From NCBI GenBank assembly GCA_902767725.1, contig CACXIM010000012.1, positions 1 through 64,000 on the forward strand: DNA of 64,000 bases. Reading direction: 5' to 3'. The position numbers were made by a program, and so were the translations under genes. Each line of letters starts with the position of its first letter. The first letter of the stretch is position 1. The notes under the pieces were generated by a model. That model saw only the letters and a list, made by a program, of their open reading frames with translations, was not told where the DNA came from and searched no databases. The stretch comes from an uncultured Bacteroidia bacterium (GTDB taxonomy: Bacteria > Bacteroidota > Bacteroidia > Bacteroidales > F082). Below, one piece after another: positions 16,405 to 26,051 of the stretch.

Positions 16405-17964
16405 ATGAAACTCTATATCAAAATCTTGCTTGCTATCATCCTTGGCTTTACGCCCATTGCGATGAAAGCCCAAATCGTGGATAGAGATCTTACCAATCTT
16501 GTCATCTTCATGCGTTTTGCCGACGACGATGAAATTACCCATCCGTTCAATTCCATCGACACCATGTTTAACGGAAAGACCCCTGGCTATCTCAGTGTTG
16601 CCAATTTCTACAACACGATGACTTACGGTCATATCAATTACAACACGGTCTATACCAATAACATTCAGAACGGACAGATCGTTTCGTATCGGGATTCCCA
16701 GCCTCGTGGCTATTTCGAGCCTTATAGCCCGAGCAATCCTATCGGCTATCAGGAAGAACTGCCCTTTATGGGTATCAGTAGGAGAGAGGCAGAGCTGCTT
16801 GCCCGTGCTTTCCATTATGTGGATTCCCTTCATCTGGTTGATGACGACATCGTGCTTGATGGCGACGGCGACGGATTTATCGACAACGTGAGTTTTGTCG
16901 TCAAAGGTGGCACGGGTGCATGGGCATCCATTCTTTGGCCTCACATGGAGTATTTCCCTCACGATTCCATCGACTATCCCGTCGAAATCAACGGGATTAG
17001 GCCTAACGCATTCAATCTTGAGTTTGAAGGCGCACCGCAATATTTCACTGCCCATGTGTTCAGGCATGAGATGGGCCACTCGCTGGATTTGCCCGACCTG
17101 TACCATTACATCAATTACACCGATGTCTCCCCTGCGGGATCATGGGATATGATGTGCTACAACTATGGCGCTAACCATACGGCAGCCATTTATAAGAACA
17201 AGATCCTTCACGTGGCTGACGACCCCATCCAAATCACCCATGATGGCGACTATACGCTGAAAAGCGTCGGGTCGAGCCAGTCACAGAACTGCTATTACAT
17301 CAAGTCTTCCATCGACAGCACGCAGTGGTATGTGTTTGAATACCGTAACAAGCAAGACCTCTTTGACGAAAGCATCCCTGGCACGGGTCTGATTGTGGCA
17401 CGATGGAACGACACCGTTCCGCTTGATTATTCAGGTATGTTTGCCAACGCTTTCTTCGACAATGTCACCATCGCCAACCAGTATTGGATTTTCCGTCCTT
17501 ATAGCAGCAGCGACATACAGAACGGCAACCTCAACAATGCGCATTTCAGCCAGGCCTCGGGTCGCACTAGATTTGGCCCTGACACCAATCCGCATCCTTA
17601 TTTGACTGATGGGACGCCAGAAAACAGCTTCGAGATTACCGACATTCATGAGAATGGCAGCGAGTTGACCTTCCATGTCCACTTCTTTAATGATGGCATC
17701 GAGGATCATCCCTCTGAGGGTTACCTGTCGGATGAACGCATAGCGGTGCATCCCAATCCTACTAACGATAGGCTTTTTGTGGAAGGCCAAGACCTGCAAC
17801 AGGTGGAGCTTTTCAATGTCATGGGTCAATGTGTGCTGACACTAGTGGCTGATAATACTGCCATTACTGAAATCTCGCTTGCTGGCATGCCCTCGGGCAT
17901 TTATCTGCTTAGGGTGGTTGAGAACAATGGCTCGGCTAGCGTAACGAAGGTTATAAAGCAATAA
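16405..17964 (+). CDS. M6-family metalloprotease with T9SS sorting domain
   Basis: 519 residues. Signal peptide to about residue 23. The peptidase domain (25-430) carries the zinc motif HEMGHSLDLPDLYH (His221, Glu222, His225), a VLDGDGDGFIDNV loop that looks calcium-binding, and WDMMCYNYGANH, a candidate Met-turn. The C-terminal HPNPTNDRLFVEGQD opens the T9SS sorting domain (about 450-519). It resembles the immune-inhibitor-A/M6 secreted endopeptidases and should degrade proteins at or outside the cell surface. It lies 15 nt after the flavodoxin gene and 20 nt before the nitroreductase gene, which implies one transcript. Confidence 0.85.
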   Translation: MKLYIKILLAIILGFTPIAMKAQIVDRDLTNLVIFMRFADDDEITHPFNSIDTMFNGKTPGYLSVANFYNTMTYGHINYNTVYTNNIQNGQIVSYRDSQPRGYFEPYSPSNPIGYQEELPFMGISRREAELLARAFHYVDSLHLVDDDIVLDGDGDGFIDNVSFVVKGGTGAWASILWPHMEYFPHDSIDYPVEINGIRPNAFNLEFEGAPQYFTAHVFRHEMGHSLDLPDLYHYINYTDVSPAGSWDMMCYNYGANHTAAIYKNKILHVADDPIQITHDGDYTLKSVGSSQSQNCYYIKSSIDSTQWYVFEYRNKQDLFDESIPGTGLIVARWNDTVPLDYSGMFANAFFDNVTIANQYWIFRPYSSSDIQNGNLNNAHFSQASGRTRFGPDTNPHPYLTDGTPENSFEITDIHENGSELTFHVHFFNDGIEDHPSEGYLSDERIAVHPNPTNDRLFVEGQDLQQVELFNVMGQCVLTLVADNTAITEISLAGMPSGIYLLRVVENNGSASVTKVIKQ

Positions 17965-17984
17965 ACATTAAAAACGGTTTTACT

Positions 17985-18632
17985 ATGAAAAACAGAAACA
18001 ATTCTATTAATGCATTTGCCTTAGCACTTCTCACGGTCGTCTTTATGACAGGCTGCAACTGCAACGACAACAATCAACCTACTAACTTGACAACAAAGAC
18101 TGACAATGGCAAAATCGCCATGGAAACCATCATGACACGCACCAGCATCCGCTCGTTCACCGATCGTGCTGTATCAGCCGACACCATTGAGATGCTGCTC
18201 CGTGCAGGCATGGCTGCTCCGACTGCCGTCAATAAGCAACCTTGGCATTTCGTGGCCATCACCGACCGTGCTATCCTTGACTCTTTGGGAGGCAATGGTC
18301 GCCAAAGCCAGATGTGGAAGGAATCGACCTTGGCCATTACTGTGTGTGGCGACATGGAGAAAGCTTTGGAAGGTTCTGCACAAGCATTCTGGGTGCAGGA
18401 CTGCTCGGCCGCTACCGAAAACATCCTCTTGGCTGCCCATGCCCTTGGTCTTGGCGCCGTGTGGACGGGCTGCTATCCCATGGTGGATCGCATAGCTCAT
18501 GTCAGCCAGGTGCTGAACTTGCCCGACCAACTCGTCCCGCTCTGCGTCATCGTGATGGGTTATCCTAACGAAAGCCCTGAGCCGAAAGACAAATGGAAGC
18601 CCGAGAATGTAACTTACAACAGATTTGAGTAA
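17985..18632 (+). CDS. Nitroreductase-family lipoprotein
   Basis: 215 residues. Lipobox FMTGC (Cys24), then a nitroreductase domain (about 45-212): RTSIRSFTDRAVSADTIEM at the FMN phosphate site, AGMAAPTAVNKQPWHFVA, and the C-terminal LGAVWTGCYP block. The family reduces nitro groups, quinones or flavins using NAD(P)H and FMN. Cytoplasmic location is the rule; this one is predicted to be exported, like the flavodoxin in the same operon. The operon ends at the hairpin 18637-18671. Physiological substrate unknown. Confidence 0.87.
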   Translation: MKNRNNSINAFALALLTVVFMTGCNCNDNNQPTNLTTKTDNGKIAMETIMTRTSIRSFTDRAVSADTIEMLLRAGMAAPTAVNKQPWHFVAITDRAILDSLGGNGRQSQMWKESTLAITVCGDMEKALEGSAQAFWVQDCSAATENILLAAHALGLGAVWTGCYPMVDRIAHVSQVLNLPDQLVPLCVIVMGYPNESPEPKDKWKPENVTYNRFE

Positions 18633-18636
18633 ACGA

Positions 18637-18671
18637 AAACTGCCGCATCTGATGATGCGGCAGTTTTTTTA
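18637..18671. terminator. Bidirectional terminator between convergent genes
   Basis: A 13-bp stem (AAACTGCCGCATC / GATGCGGCAGTTT) with a TGAT loop and flanking A and T runs on both sides. It overlaps the stop codon of the minus-strand dipeptidase. Confidence 0.85.
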
Positions 18672-20366
18672 TCTCTCTCTTCGTTCGATGACCTTCTTCA
18701 GTTTGTATCGGTCACCAGTGGATTTGCCGATAGCATCGATGAATTGTTGGTCAAAGCCAGGTGTTTCGTAACCCCAGCGCTGGAAATTACCATCCTTGTC
18801 GACACGCTTCACCACTTGGTCGTTGTATTTGACAATGAGGTATTTGGCCAACTTGTCCCAACGCTGCATCATGCGGTCAGCGTAGGCGATGCTTTTGTTG
18901 TTGAGGTAACTGCGACGATCGGCGGGCATCATTTTCTCGATGGCGGCAAGCACACTGTCCTGGTCGGCAAAGTAATAGTCCTCCAACTCATTTTGGGCCT
19001 TGCGTAGGTCGTCAACCATCATGGAATAGCGCGGGTAGACCATGTTGGCCACCCAGTTGTTCATCCAGAAAGCTGACTTTTCGCTGAACTCGTTGCGCGG
19101 GTTGTTCTCGGGACGGAAGCAGTCGGGCACTTGGGTGATGCAGCAGTAGAGCGGCACGTAGGCCACCATGTTGGCGTCATCGCAGTTGAACCAAGTGACG
19201 CCACCCACATCGTTGGGCAGCCACGAACGCATCTGGCAGGTCATGGTGAAACCGCTTTGTTGCGTGGCGATGGGGCGTTCGCGATAATATGGGATGCTGT
19301 CGCTGTCCTTGAAATGCATCGGTAAAGGACGGATGGGCATACCCCAAGGACCTGCGGTCATGTCGGAGGTCATATCTAAAGGTGTGCCTTCAAAGTGGTC
19401 TCGCATATCATTCTGCAGGTCGCGCAACGATAAGGGTTTGTCGGGCTTGATCCACAAGGGCAGATGGTCACAAACATCGAACTCGCCGTTAATGTAGGGC
19501 AGGTATTTGTCCATCTCTGCATGGTTGTAGTGGTGGCGGAAGAAGCTCCACACACGGGCGTCGGCATAGCGAACGTTTTCGAAGTCGATGGGGCAGTAGG
19601 CATCGCGGAACGAGAAGTCCTCATCCTTACCTTTGAAATACCCCCATTCCTTGGCGAAGCTGATGACATCAGCAGCATAAACGCATTCAATCTCGGGGTT
19701 GTTGATTTTCTTGAGGTTTTTGCTGCTGATGCTGTTTTTGGAGCGCTTCTCCAAGGGGAACTGGCGGATGCGGCTCAAGTTGGCGTGGGCGCAGATGCAG
19801 TCATCGGGGATGCGCAGGGCTACCCAAACGGCTCCCTTGCGGCTGGGACCCTTGCCGATGATTTCCATGATCCAAGCCTCGTTGGGATCGCAGATGGTGA
19901 GAGTCTCACCGCTGCTGTTGTAGCCGTATTCTTCGACGAGTTCCGCCATGCAACGGATAGCTTCGCGAGCGGAGGAGCAACGCTGCAAGGTCAGTCGCAT
20001 CAGGCTGAAATAATCCAACAAGCCTTCCTGGTTGACGAGTTCTAGGCGTCCGTCGAAGGTGGTCTCCACTATGGTCACCTGCTTCTCGTTCATCAGGCCG
20101 ACGACGTTATAGGTGTAGGGCACTTGCTTTACGTATTGTCCTTCGTGTGACGGTCCCCAACCGTGAATCTCAATCAATTCGCCAGTTTCGTGTTGTCCAG
20201 AGGGACTATAAAACAGCGATCCGGAGAAGCCGAAACCGTCGCAATTGTAGGTACACATCACGCTGCCGTCGGTGGAGGCTTTTTTGCCCACAATGAGGTT
20301 AGTGCAGGCCCACGCGGGAATCACGCAGAGGGCTAATATCAAGGTAAAAAGATGCTTTTTCATCAT
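18669..20366 (-). CDS. C69-family dipeptidase (Ntn hydrolase)
   Basis: 565 residues from ATG 20366 (the second ATG, 20363, is equally possible). Longer frames extend into the promoter. The signal peptide ends at AWA, exposing Cys21 (CTNLIVGKKASTDGSVM), the expected N-terminal nucleophile of peptidase C69/U34. Other family-like blocks are VGLMNEKQVTIVETTFDGR, ETLTICDPNEAWIMEIIGKG and CAHANLSRIRQF. It cleaves dipeptides in the periplasm. The size is typical of the longer Bacteroidetes members. It is transcribed from a -7 box at 20404-20411 that is divergent from and nearly overlaps the next promoter. Confidence 0.87.
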   Translation of the reverse strand: MMKKHLFTLILALCVIPAWACTNLIVGKKASTDGSVMCTYNCDGFGFSGSLFYSPSGQHETGELIEIHGWGPSHEGQYVKQVPYTYNVVGLMNEKQVTIVETTFDGRLELVNQEGLLDYFSLMRLTLQRCSSAREAIRCMAELVEEYGYNSSGETLTICDPNEAWIMEIIGKGPSRKGAVWVALRIPDDCICAHANLSRIRQFPLEKRSKNSISSKNLKKINNPEIECVYAADVISFAKEWGYFKGKDEDFSFRDAYCPIDFENVRYADARVWSFFRHHYNHAEMDKYLPYINGEFDVCDHLPLWIKPDKPLSLRDLQNDMRDHFEGTPLDMTSDMTAGPWGMPIRPLPMHFKDSDSIPYYRERPIATQQSGFTMTCQMRSWLPNDVGGVTWFNCDDANMVAYVPLYCCITQVPDCFRPENNPRNEFSEKSAFWMNNWVANMVYPRYSMMVDDLRKAQNELEDYYFADQDSVLAAIEKMMPADRRSYLNNKSIAYADRMMQRWDKLAKYLIVKYNDQVVKRVDKDGNFQRWGYETPGFDQQFIDAIGKSTGDRYKLKKVIERRER

Positions 20367-20403
20367 GTGAAATGGTATATTTTTTGTTTGAAATAAAGTC
20401 TTG

Positions 20404-20427
20404 CAAAGGTACATTTTTTTACTTTTG
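20404..20427. promoter_or_regulatory. Tightly packed divergent promoters
   Basis: Minus strand TACCTTTG (20404-20411) drives the dipeptidase; plus strand TACTTTTG (20420-20427) drives the outer-membrane receptor gene. Only 8 nt separate the two boxes, so RNA polymerase can occupy only one direction at a time. Confidence 0.65.
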
Positions 20428-20446
20428 CACATCAAAAAATAAAGCG

Positions 20447-21259
20447 ATGAAGAAAACATTTCCACTGAGAGCATTGTTCTCTCTGCTATTGGTTATTTCG
20501 ACTATTTTGTGTGTTGCCCAACCTCCCGGTGGTGGCGGAGGACGTCCTCCAGGGGGCAGACCTCCAGGGGGCATACCACCCTTCGGCGGTGGTGACCGTC
20601 AGTGGGGTCAGACCCAAGGCAACATGCCTGCCGTCAAGCAGAAGAAAAAAGTGCGTGAAGGCGACACATTCCAGGTGGTAGGCGTGCTGCGCGACGCCAA
20701 GACGGGCGAGTATATGCCTTACGTTAACGTGGCTGTGCTTGATTCTGTAGACATGGAGCTCGTTAAGGGCGGCATCACCAATTTGGATGGCGTTTTCGAA
20801 CTGAATGGTGTGCCGCAAGGCTCTTTCGTGCTGCGCGTTTCGGCCATCGGTTACGAAAGCTATATGCATCCGTTTAAAGTGACCAACAATACCAACCTTG
20901 GAACTTTGCGTATCAATCCGGGTGTGACTTCCTTGGGCGAGGTCACGGTGGCTGCCGAACGTCCGCTCTATGCCATGGAAGGCGAGAAGTTGATTTACAA
21001 TGTCAGTGAGGACCCATCCATCCAGACGGGCACCACCGAGGATGCCTTGCAGAACGCGCCTGGTGTGGAGGTTGACGTTGAGGGTAACATCACGCTGCGT
21101 GGCGTGTCGAGTGTTGAGATTTGGGTCAACGACAAGCCCTCGAAACTCACCGAGGAGAACTTGAAGACCTACCTCCAGACCTTGCCCGCCAATGCCATCG
21201 CCCGCATCGAGACCATCACCAACCCTTCGGCCAAATATGCTTTGTCAGCTTCGGCGTGA
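20447..21259 (+). pseudogene. TonB-type outer-membrane receptor, fragment 1 (N-terminal)
   Basis: Starts at ATG 20447 with a signal peptide, then a Gly/Pro-rich linker (PPGGGGGRPPGGRPPGG), a carboxypeptidase-like regulatory domain (about 75-160, DGVFELNGVPQGSFVLRVSAIGYESY) and a TonB-plug-like domain (ALQNAPGVEVDVEGNITLRG, then ITNPSAKYA). The frame is then lost near 21245. Homologues continue here with roughly 15-20 residues leading into the barrel; these are missing and the next genuine residues (SFGVNGSNQPF) are in another frame. It would be an outer-membrane beta-barrel receptor or transporter (outer_membrane beta-barrel family with a plug). Confidence 0.7.
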
Positions 21260-21732
21260 ACGGCTCCAACCAACCTTTCGTCTCGCCATGGATTAGCTAT
21301 ATGTGGAAGAAGGAAAAGTTGAGCGTCAACTTGTTTGCCTCTGGACGTTATAGCAACAGAATCAACACCACCGACAGCTGGGAGCTGAAACGCGAGGACG
21401 CCGCTACTGAGGGGTTGTATGACTCTGTTTGGTACAAGACGACTTCACAAAAAGAGGATAACCGTAGCATTAGCGGCAATGTCTTCATGAATATCGATTA
21501 TGAAATAGACTCTACGAGCGACATTTCCTTCGATGGTGGTGGCTTCTACAATAACAACCGTAGTCTAGGTAGCCGTCGCGAAGTACAGACTTTCTATTTG
21601 CAGCCCGTGGACAGCATTTTGGCTTACAGCATGGGCGATACAACCCTTTCGCAATCCGGCTTCGGCCATTTTGGGGCTGACTACACCAAGAAGTTTGACG
21701 ACAAGGGGCACAACCTCCGCATGTTTCTATGA
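21247..21732 (+). pseudogene. Outer-membrane receptor, fragment 2 (barrel)
   Basis: Continues the barrel in a shifted frame (SFGVNGSNQPFVSPWISYMW ... TKKFDDKGHNLRMFL). The alternating aromatic/polar strands are typical of outer-membrane beta-barrels. It ends at a stop 21730-21732, where a second short deletion shifts the frame back. Confidence 0.65.
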
Positions 21733-22975
21733 CGTTTACACCGACTTCGATGAAAACCGATATCTTTTGAGTAAGCAGAATGGTTATGGGTTTAATCTCG
21801 ATGCGCGCTATAACCGGCCTTACAGCGAAGACGGAGAGCTTAGCTATGGTTTGCGTGTCGACAATCAGCTGAGTAACAGCGACTATAATCGTTACTATTC
21901 CAAAGATGGCGGTATCACTTATGATAGCATCGATATACTCCGCACTTACCATTTCAAGGGCGCTGAAACAGGTGTCAACGGCGATGTCAACTGGACGCAC
22001 CGTTGGGGCGGTTTCACCCTGAGTACGGGCTTGGGCATTGGTGGCGATCGCATAGGCTACAACTACCAGAGCGAAATGCCGTTTGCCGACGACAGCACCT
22101 TGTATTTCCTCAATGTGCGTCCTTCCATCCATTTGACCTATCGGACGGAATCGATGCACAACTGGAAACTCAACTATTCGATGCGTATGTCGCACCCTGG
22201 TGAAGACCAAATCAGCACCTTCCGCAGGTATGGCGATGACAGCTATTCGACGGGTAATCCCCTCGGACTCAAAAATGCTTATACCCATAATGTGGAAGCC
22301 GGCTGGCAGAAGTTCTTCGAGCGTTTTGGCAATATTGGCCTCGAAGCATACGGCCGTTGGAGTACCAACGAGATCAGCAGGCTGACCGATGCCGAATATG
22401 ATGATTATCTGGATCGTATCGTCAGTTATTCCATGCCATACAACATGGGTACCTCGTGGCGCTACGGCACTTCTCTCAATATGACTTACCGTCCGACGGG
22501 ATTCTTCAATGTGCGCCTGTATGCCAACTTGTATGATTATGGCTACCGTATGGAGTACGACCGTAATGGCGTGCATCAGGTTGACCAACGCGACAAATGG
22601 TCGTGGAGTGTGCGCGTCAACGCCTGGGCAAAACTCTTTGACCGGCTGCAAGTCACGGCTTCTGCCAACTACAACTCGCCGACCATCAGCCTGATGAGTG
22701 AGCGAAAGGCGCGCTATTTCCTCAACATGGGTCTCCGCAGCGACTTTTTCAACCGCCGTTTATCGGTGTTCGTCAATGTGCAAGACATCTTCAACTGGGG
22801 TGCCAAGATCGGTTCTGGCTCGAGCAACACCAACCCGTATTATCTCAGCGACAGCACGCGCAAGATGTTGAATAGCCGCTATATTTCTGCGGGCTTCACA
22901 CTGCGCTTCGGTAAGTTGGAACTTGAACGTCAAGCCAAGGAAGGCGAGAGCGAGACAGGCGACAGCTTGGAGTGA
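21725..22975 (+). pseudogene. Outer-membrane receptor, fragment 3 (C-terminal barrel)
   Basis: Back in the frame of fragment 1, the barrel runs from FYDVYTDFDENRYLL to the C-terminal strand ISAGFTLRFGKLELE, followed by a short acidic tail. The last barrel strands are intact, so only the two internal breaks stop this gene from encoding a full receptor of about 850-900 residues. Confidence 0.7.
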
Positions 22976-22976
22976 T

Positions 22977-23090
22977 TTGACTATGGCTTATGGCCTATGA
23001 CAATGGCCGCTTCCACATTGCGTGAGAGCGGCCATTGTTTTTATGACGTTGGCCATAGGCCATAGTCATAAGCCATAGTCAAAATCAATA
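22977..23090. repeat. Intergenic inverted repeat including a terminator
   Basis: The outer arms TTGACTATGGCTTATG and CATAAGCCATAGTCAA pair perfectly (16 bp). The right arm holds an extra ACTATGGCC-type unit. The inner stem, ACAATGGCCGCT / AGCGGCCATTGT with trailing T, is a Rho-independent terminator for the receptor gene. It is related in unit sequence to the array at 3971-4068. Confidence 0.75.
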
Positions 23091-26021
23091 TCCGAAAATC
23101 TCTTCAGTGCTTACGCGCTTGACGGGACCAAGCTCCTGAAGGGCCTTCATGTCGAGTTCTTTCTCGTCGCCAAGGATGACGTAGCGATAAGGCTTGTTGG
23201 CCATTTGCTCCTGCTCAAATTTCACGATGTCTTGCAGGGTGATGTTGGGCAAGGCGTTGTAGATGCGCTCGTTGAGGTCGTAGTCGATGCCACGATTCTG
23301 GGCGTTGAGCCATGCGTTAATAAGGCCATACTTAGTGGTACGCATACTGGCGAGGCGTTTCGACACCGACTCTTTGGCGATATTGAATGCCTGCTCGCTC
23401 TCGGGCATTTCGTTGAGGATTTCCAAGAAATGATTCACGGCATCCATCATTTTGTCGTTTTGGGTGATGATGTGTGTGAAGAAGTATTCCTTTTGGTCCT
23501 TATAGCTCGGGCTCATGTAAGCGGCGTATGCGTTGTAGGCCAAACCGCGTGCCTCGCGCATCTCCTGGAAGACGATGGTGTTCATGCCGCCACCATAGTA
23601 TTCGTTGAACATGGCTGTAACAGCAGCCTCTTCGGGATTCCATTCGCGGTTTTCGTTGTGGATCATGCGCATGTAGATGTTCTTGGCGTTGTAAGGAGCA
23701 ATCAGCACCTCGTTTTCGGGCGTGGTTTGCAGTTCATAATGTTTGCCTTGGGGGACAGCCTGCAACTCAGCCACGGTCTGATGGTTGTCAGTGACGGCTT
23801 GAGCCATCTCTTCAGCAGTCATCGGGCCATAATACAACACGGTGTGTTCATAGTTCTTGAGGTCTTTCAAGAGGTCGAGCAATTCCTGCGGGTCGAGTTG
23901 GCGGATTTGTTCGGGCGAGAGCTGATTGCGCTGTGAGTTGTAGGGACCATAAAGTCCGTACTGCACCAAGGCGTTGAAGTTACGGTTTTGGTTGGCTTTG
24001 GCATCCATGCGAGATTTTTCCAACTGCTGGATGCACATCTCGGCCACCATTGGGTCGGCTTGGGCGTTTTGCATCACGTTTTCAAGCAGGGCCAAGGCTT
24101 CAGGCATGTTCTCACCAAGGCCGTTCAAGGTGACGTTGATGGTGCGTGCACCTACATTGATGTAGTAGTTGCAAGCGAGTTTGTAGAACTGCTGCTTGAT
24201 CTCTTCGTTACTCATCTGGTCGGTGCCGAGGTATTCGAGGTAATCGGAAGCCACGCCATAGCGGAGGTCGGCCTCGTCGCCAAACTCATAGCGGAAGCTC
24301 AGCGTGAAGCGACCGTTTTCCTTATTTTGGACATAGATGTAAGGCAGTCCAGCCTCAGTTTTTCCAAAGGTAAGGTCTTTCTTGAAGTCGACGAAACGGG
24401 GCTGGATGGCCGGCACTTCGGTGTTTTGCACTTCGGTCACGAAGTTGCTCACGAGGTCTCGGTTGGTCGGGATGGGAGTGATGGCGGGCTTGTCGATCTT
24501 CTTTTGGCTTTCGTCAACACCTTGACGCTTGTATACAACTACATAGTTGTCGTTGAAGTGCTTTTTGGCGAAGGCCATGATTTGTTCCTTGGTCATGCCT
24601 TCCATGCGGTCGAGATATTCCACGTCTTGTTTCCAAGGTCTCTCAAGGATGAACGAGTTGACAAACATGTTGGCGCGAGCTTGGTTGCTCTCCAAAGAGT
24701 TGTAGTGGTTGAGTTTCATGTTGTTGATGACAGAAGGCATCAAGTCGTCGGGGAAATCACCATTTTTCAGCTTCTCGATTTCGGCCAGAAGCAGGTCTTT
24801 GGCTTCTTCGAGGGTTTGTCCGGGACGTGGCGATCCACCGATAAGGAAGCTGGAATAGTCACGGTTGGTGCTTGAGCCACCCCATGCGTAGAGCATCTGC
24901 ATTTGTTGGTTGATGTCGAGGTCGATGAGGCCTGCGGTACCGTTGCTCAACATGGTGCCAATCATCTCAAGCGTATCGACTTGCATCGAGTTGCCTCGGT
25001 CGAAGCGCCAACCCATCATCAGGTTTTCGGCTTCAAGGCCATAGATGGAAGTATCTTTAGGTGTATTGATAGGTTCCAACGGGGCAAACTCGGGCTGTTT
25101 CACATCGGCGCCAGGTTGCCAGCTACCGAAATACTTGTCGATGATGGCGATGACCTCGTCAGGGTTGAAGTCACCAGCCATACAGATGGCCACGTTGTTC
25201 GGACGGTACCATTTGTTGAAGTAGTTCTTGATGTTGGTGATCGAAGGATTCTTCAGGTGTTCTTGAGTGCCGATGGTGGTTTGCGTGCCGTAGGGGTGTG
25301 TTGGGAAGAGCATGGCATTCAGGGCTTCCCACACCTTGCGGCTGTCTTGTGCAATGCCGATGTTGTATTCCTCATAAACGGCTTCCAATTCGGTGTGGAA
25401 ACCACGGATAACCATGTTTTGGAAGCGGTCGGCCTGGATCTTGGCCCAGTTCTCGATTTCGTTCGAGGGGATGTCTTCGACATAGCAGGTCACGTCTTCG
25501 GAAGTGTAGGCGTTGGTGCCTTCCGCGCCGATGGCCGACATGAGCTTGTCGTACTCGTTAGGGATGAAATACTGGGCTGCCAACTGACTTATCGAGTCGA
25601 TTTCATGGTAAGCGATACGGCGTTCCTCAGGGTCGGTGAGGGTGCGGTATTTTTCATAACGCGCCTCGATGTCGTCCAAGAAAGGTTTTTCGGCTTCGTA
25701 GTCAGTGGTGCCGAATTTGTCGGTACCCTTAAACATCAAGTGTTCCAGATAGTGCGCCAAACCAGTGGTCTCCGAAGGGTCGTTCTTCGAACCCGTTCGC
25801 ACCGCGATGTAGGTCTGGATGCGGGGCTCTTCATTGTTGACGCTCAGATAAACGGTCAAACCGTTATCCAAAGTGTAGATACGGGCTTCGGTGAGGTCGC
25901 CCTTCACGGTTTCGTACTTGTACTTGCTGTCGGTTTTCCTTTTGCAGCCAACGAGCAACATAAGCAGTGCCGCAGCAATCAGCAGCACTTTTGTTGAGAT
26001 GGTTTTGCTTAAAAATCTCAT
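23085..26021 (-). CDS. M16-family zinc metallopeptidase lipoprotein (insulinase type)
   Basis: 978 residues from ATG 26021, which gives a lipobox (MLLVGC, Cys26). The upstream frame extension is not needed. The M16 fold occurs twice. The N-terminal half has the inverted zinc motif HYLEH (in GLAHYLEHLMFKG, near residue 85) and the downstream glutamate region ELEAVYEEYN. The C-terminal half is the inactive partner, with NTIVFQEMREARGLAYNAYA. The enzyme degrades peptides in the periplasm, attached to a membrane. It lies 30 nt downstream of the yqgE gene and probably shares its transcript. Confidence 0.9.
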   Translation of the reverse strand: MRFLSKTISTKVLLIAAALLMLLVGCKRKTDSKYKYETVKGDLTEARIYTLDNGLTVYLSVNNEEPRIQTYIAVRTGSKNDPSETTGLAHYLEHLMFKGTDKFGTTDYEAEKPFLDDIEARYEKYRTLTDPEERRIAYHEIDSISQLAAQYFIPNEYDKLMSAIGAEGTNAYTSEDVTCYVEDIPSNEIENWAKIQADRFQNMVIRGFHTELEAVYEEYNIGIAQDSRKVWEALNAMLFPTHPYGTQTTIGTQEHLKNPSITNIKNYFNKWYRPNNVAICMAGDFNPDEVIAIIDKYFGSWQPGADVKQPEFAPLEPINTPKDTSIYGLEAENLMMGWRFDRGNSMQVDTLEMIGTMLSNGTAGLIDLDINQQMQMLYAWGGSSTNRDYSSFLIGGSPRPGQTLEEAKDLLLAEIEKLKNGDFPDDLMPSVINNMKLNHYNSLESNQARANMFVNSFILERPWKQDVEYLDRMEGMTKEQIMAFAKKHFNDNYVVVYKRQGVDESQKKIDKPAITPIPTNRDLVSNFVTEVQNTEVPAIQPRFVDFKKDLTFGKTEAGLPYIYVQNKENGRFTLSFRYEFGDEADLRYGVASDYLEYLGTDQMSNEEIKQQFYKLACNYYINVGARTINVTLNGLGENMPEALALLENVMQNAQADPMVAEMCIQQLEKSRMDAKANQNRNFNALVQYGLYGPYNSQRNQLSPEQIRQLDPQELLDLLKDLKNYEHTVLYYGPMTAEEMAQAVTDNHQTVAELQAVPQGKHYELQTTPENEVLIAPYNAKNIYMRMIHNENREWNPEEAAVTAMFNEYYGGGMNTIVFQEMREARGLAYNAYAAYMSPSYKDQKEYFFTHIITQNDKMMDAVNHFLEILNEMPESEQAFNIAKESVSKRLASMRTTKYGLINAWLNAQNRGIDYDLNERIYNALPNITLQDIVKFEQEQMANKPYRYVILGDEKELDMKALQELGPVKRVSTEEIFGY

Positions 26022-26051
26022 TTTTATTAAATTAAGTTGGAAAAAATACAA

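Noticed and set aside
21512..22651. A 379-codon minus-strand open frame opposite the receptor gene
   Set aside because: It is antisense to barrel-coding sequence with typical alternating strands; composition and lack of motifs mark it as a shadow.
23988..25997. Long plus-strand open frames (295 and 364 codons) opposite the M16 peptidase
   Set aside because: They mirror the codon pattern of the M16 gene, which has clear family motifs and covers the same DNA; no motifs in these frames.
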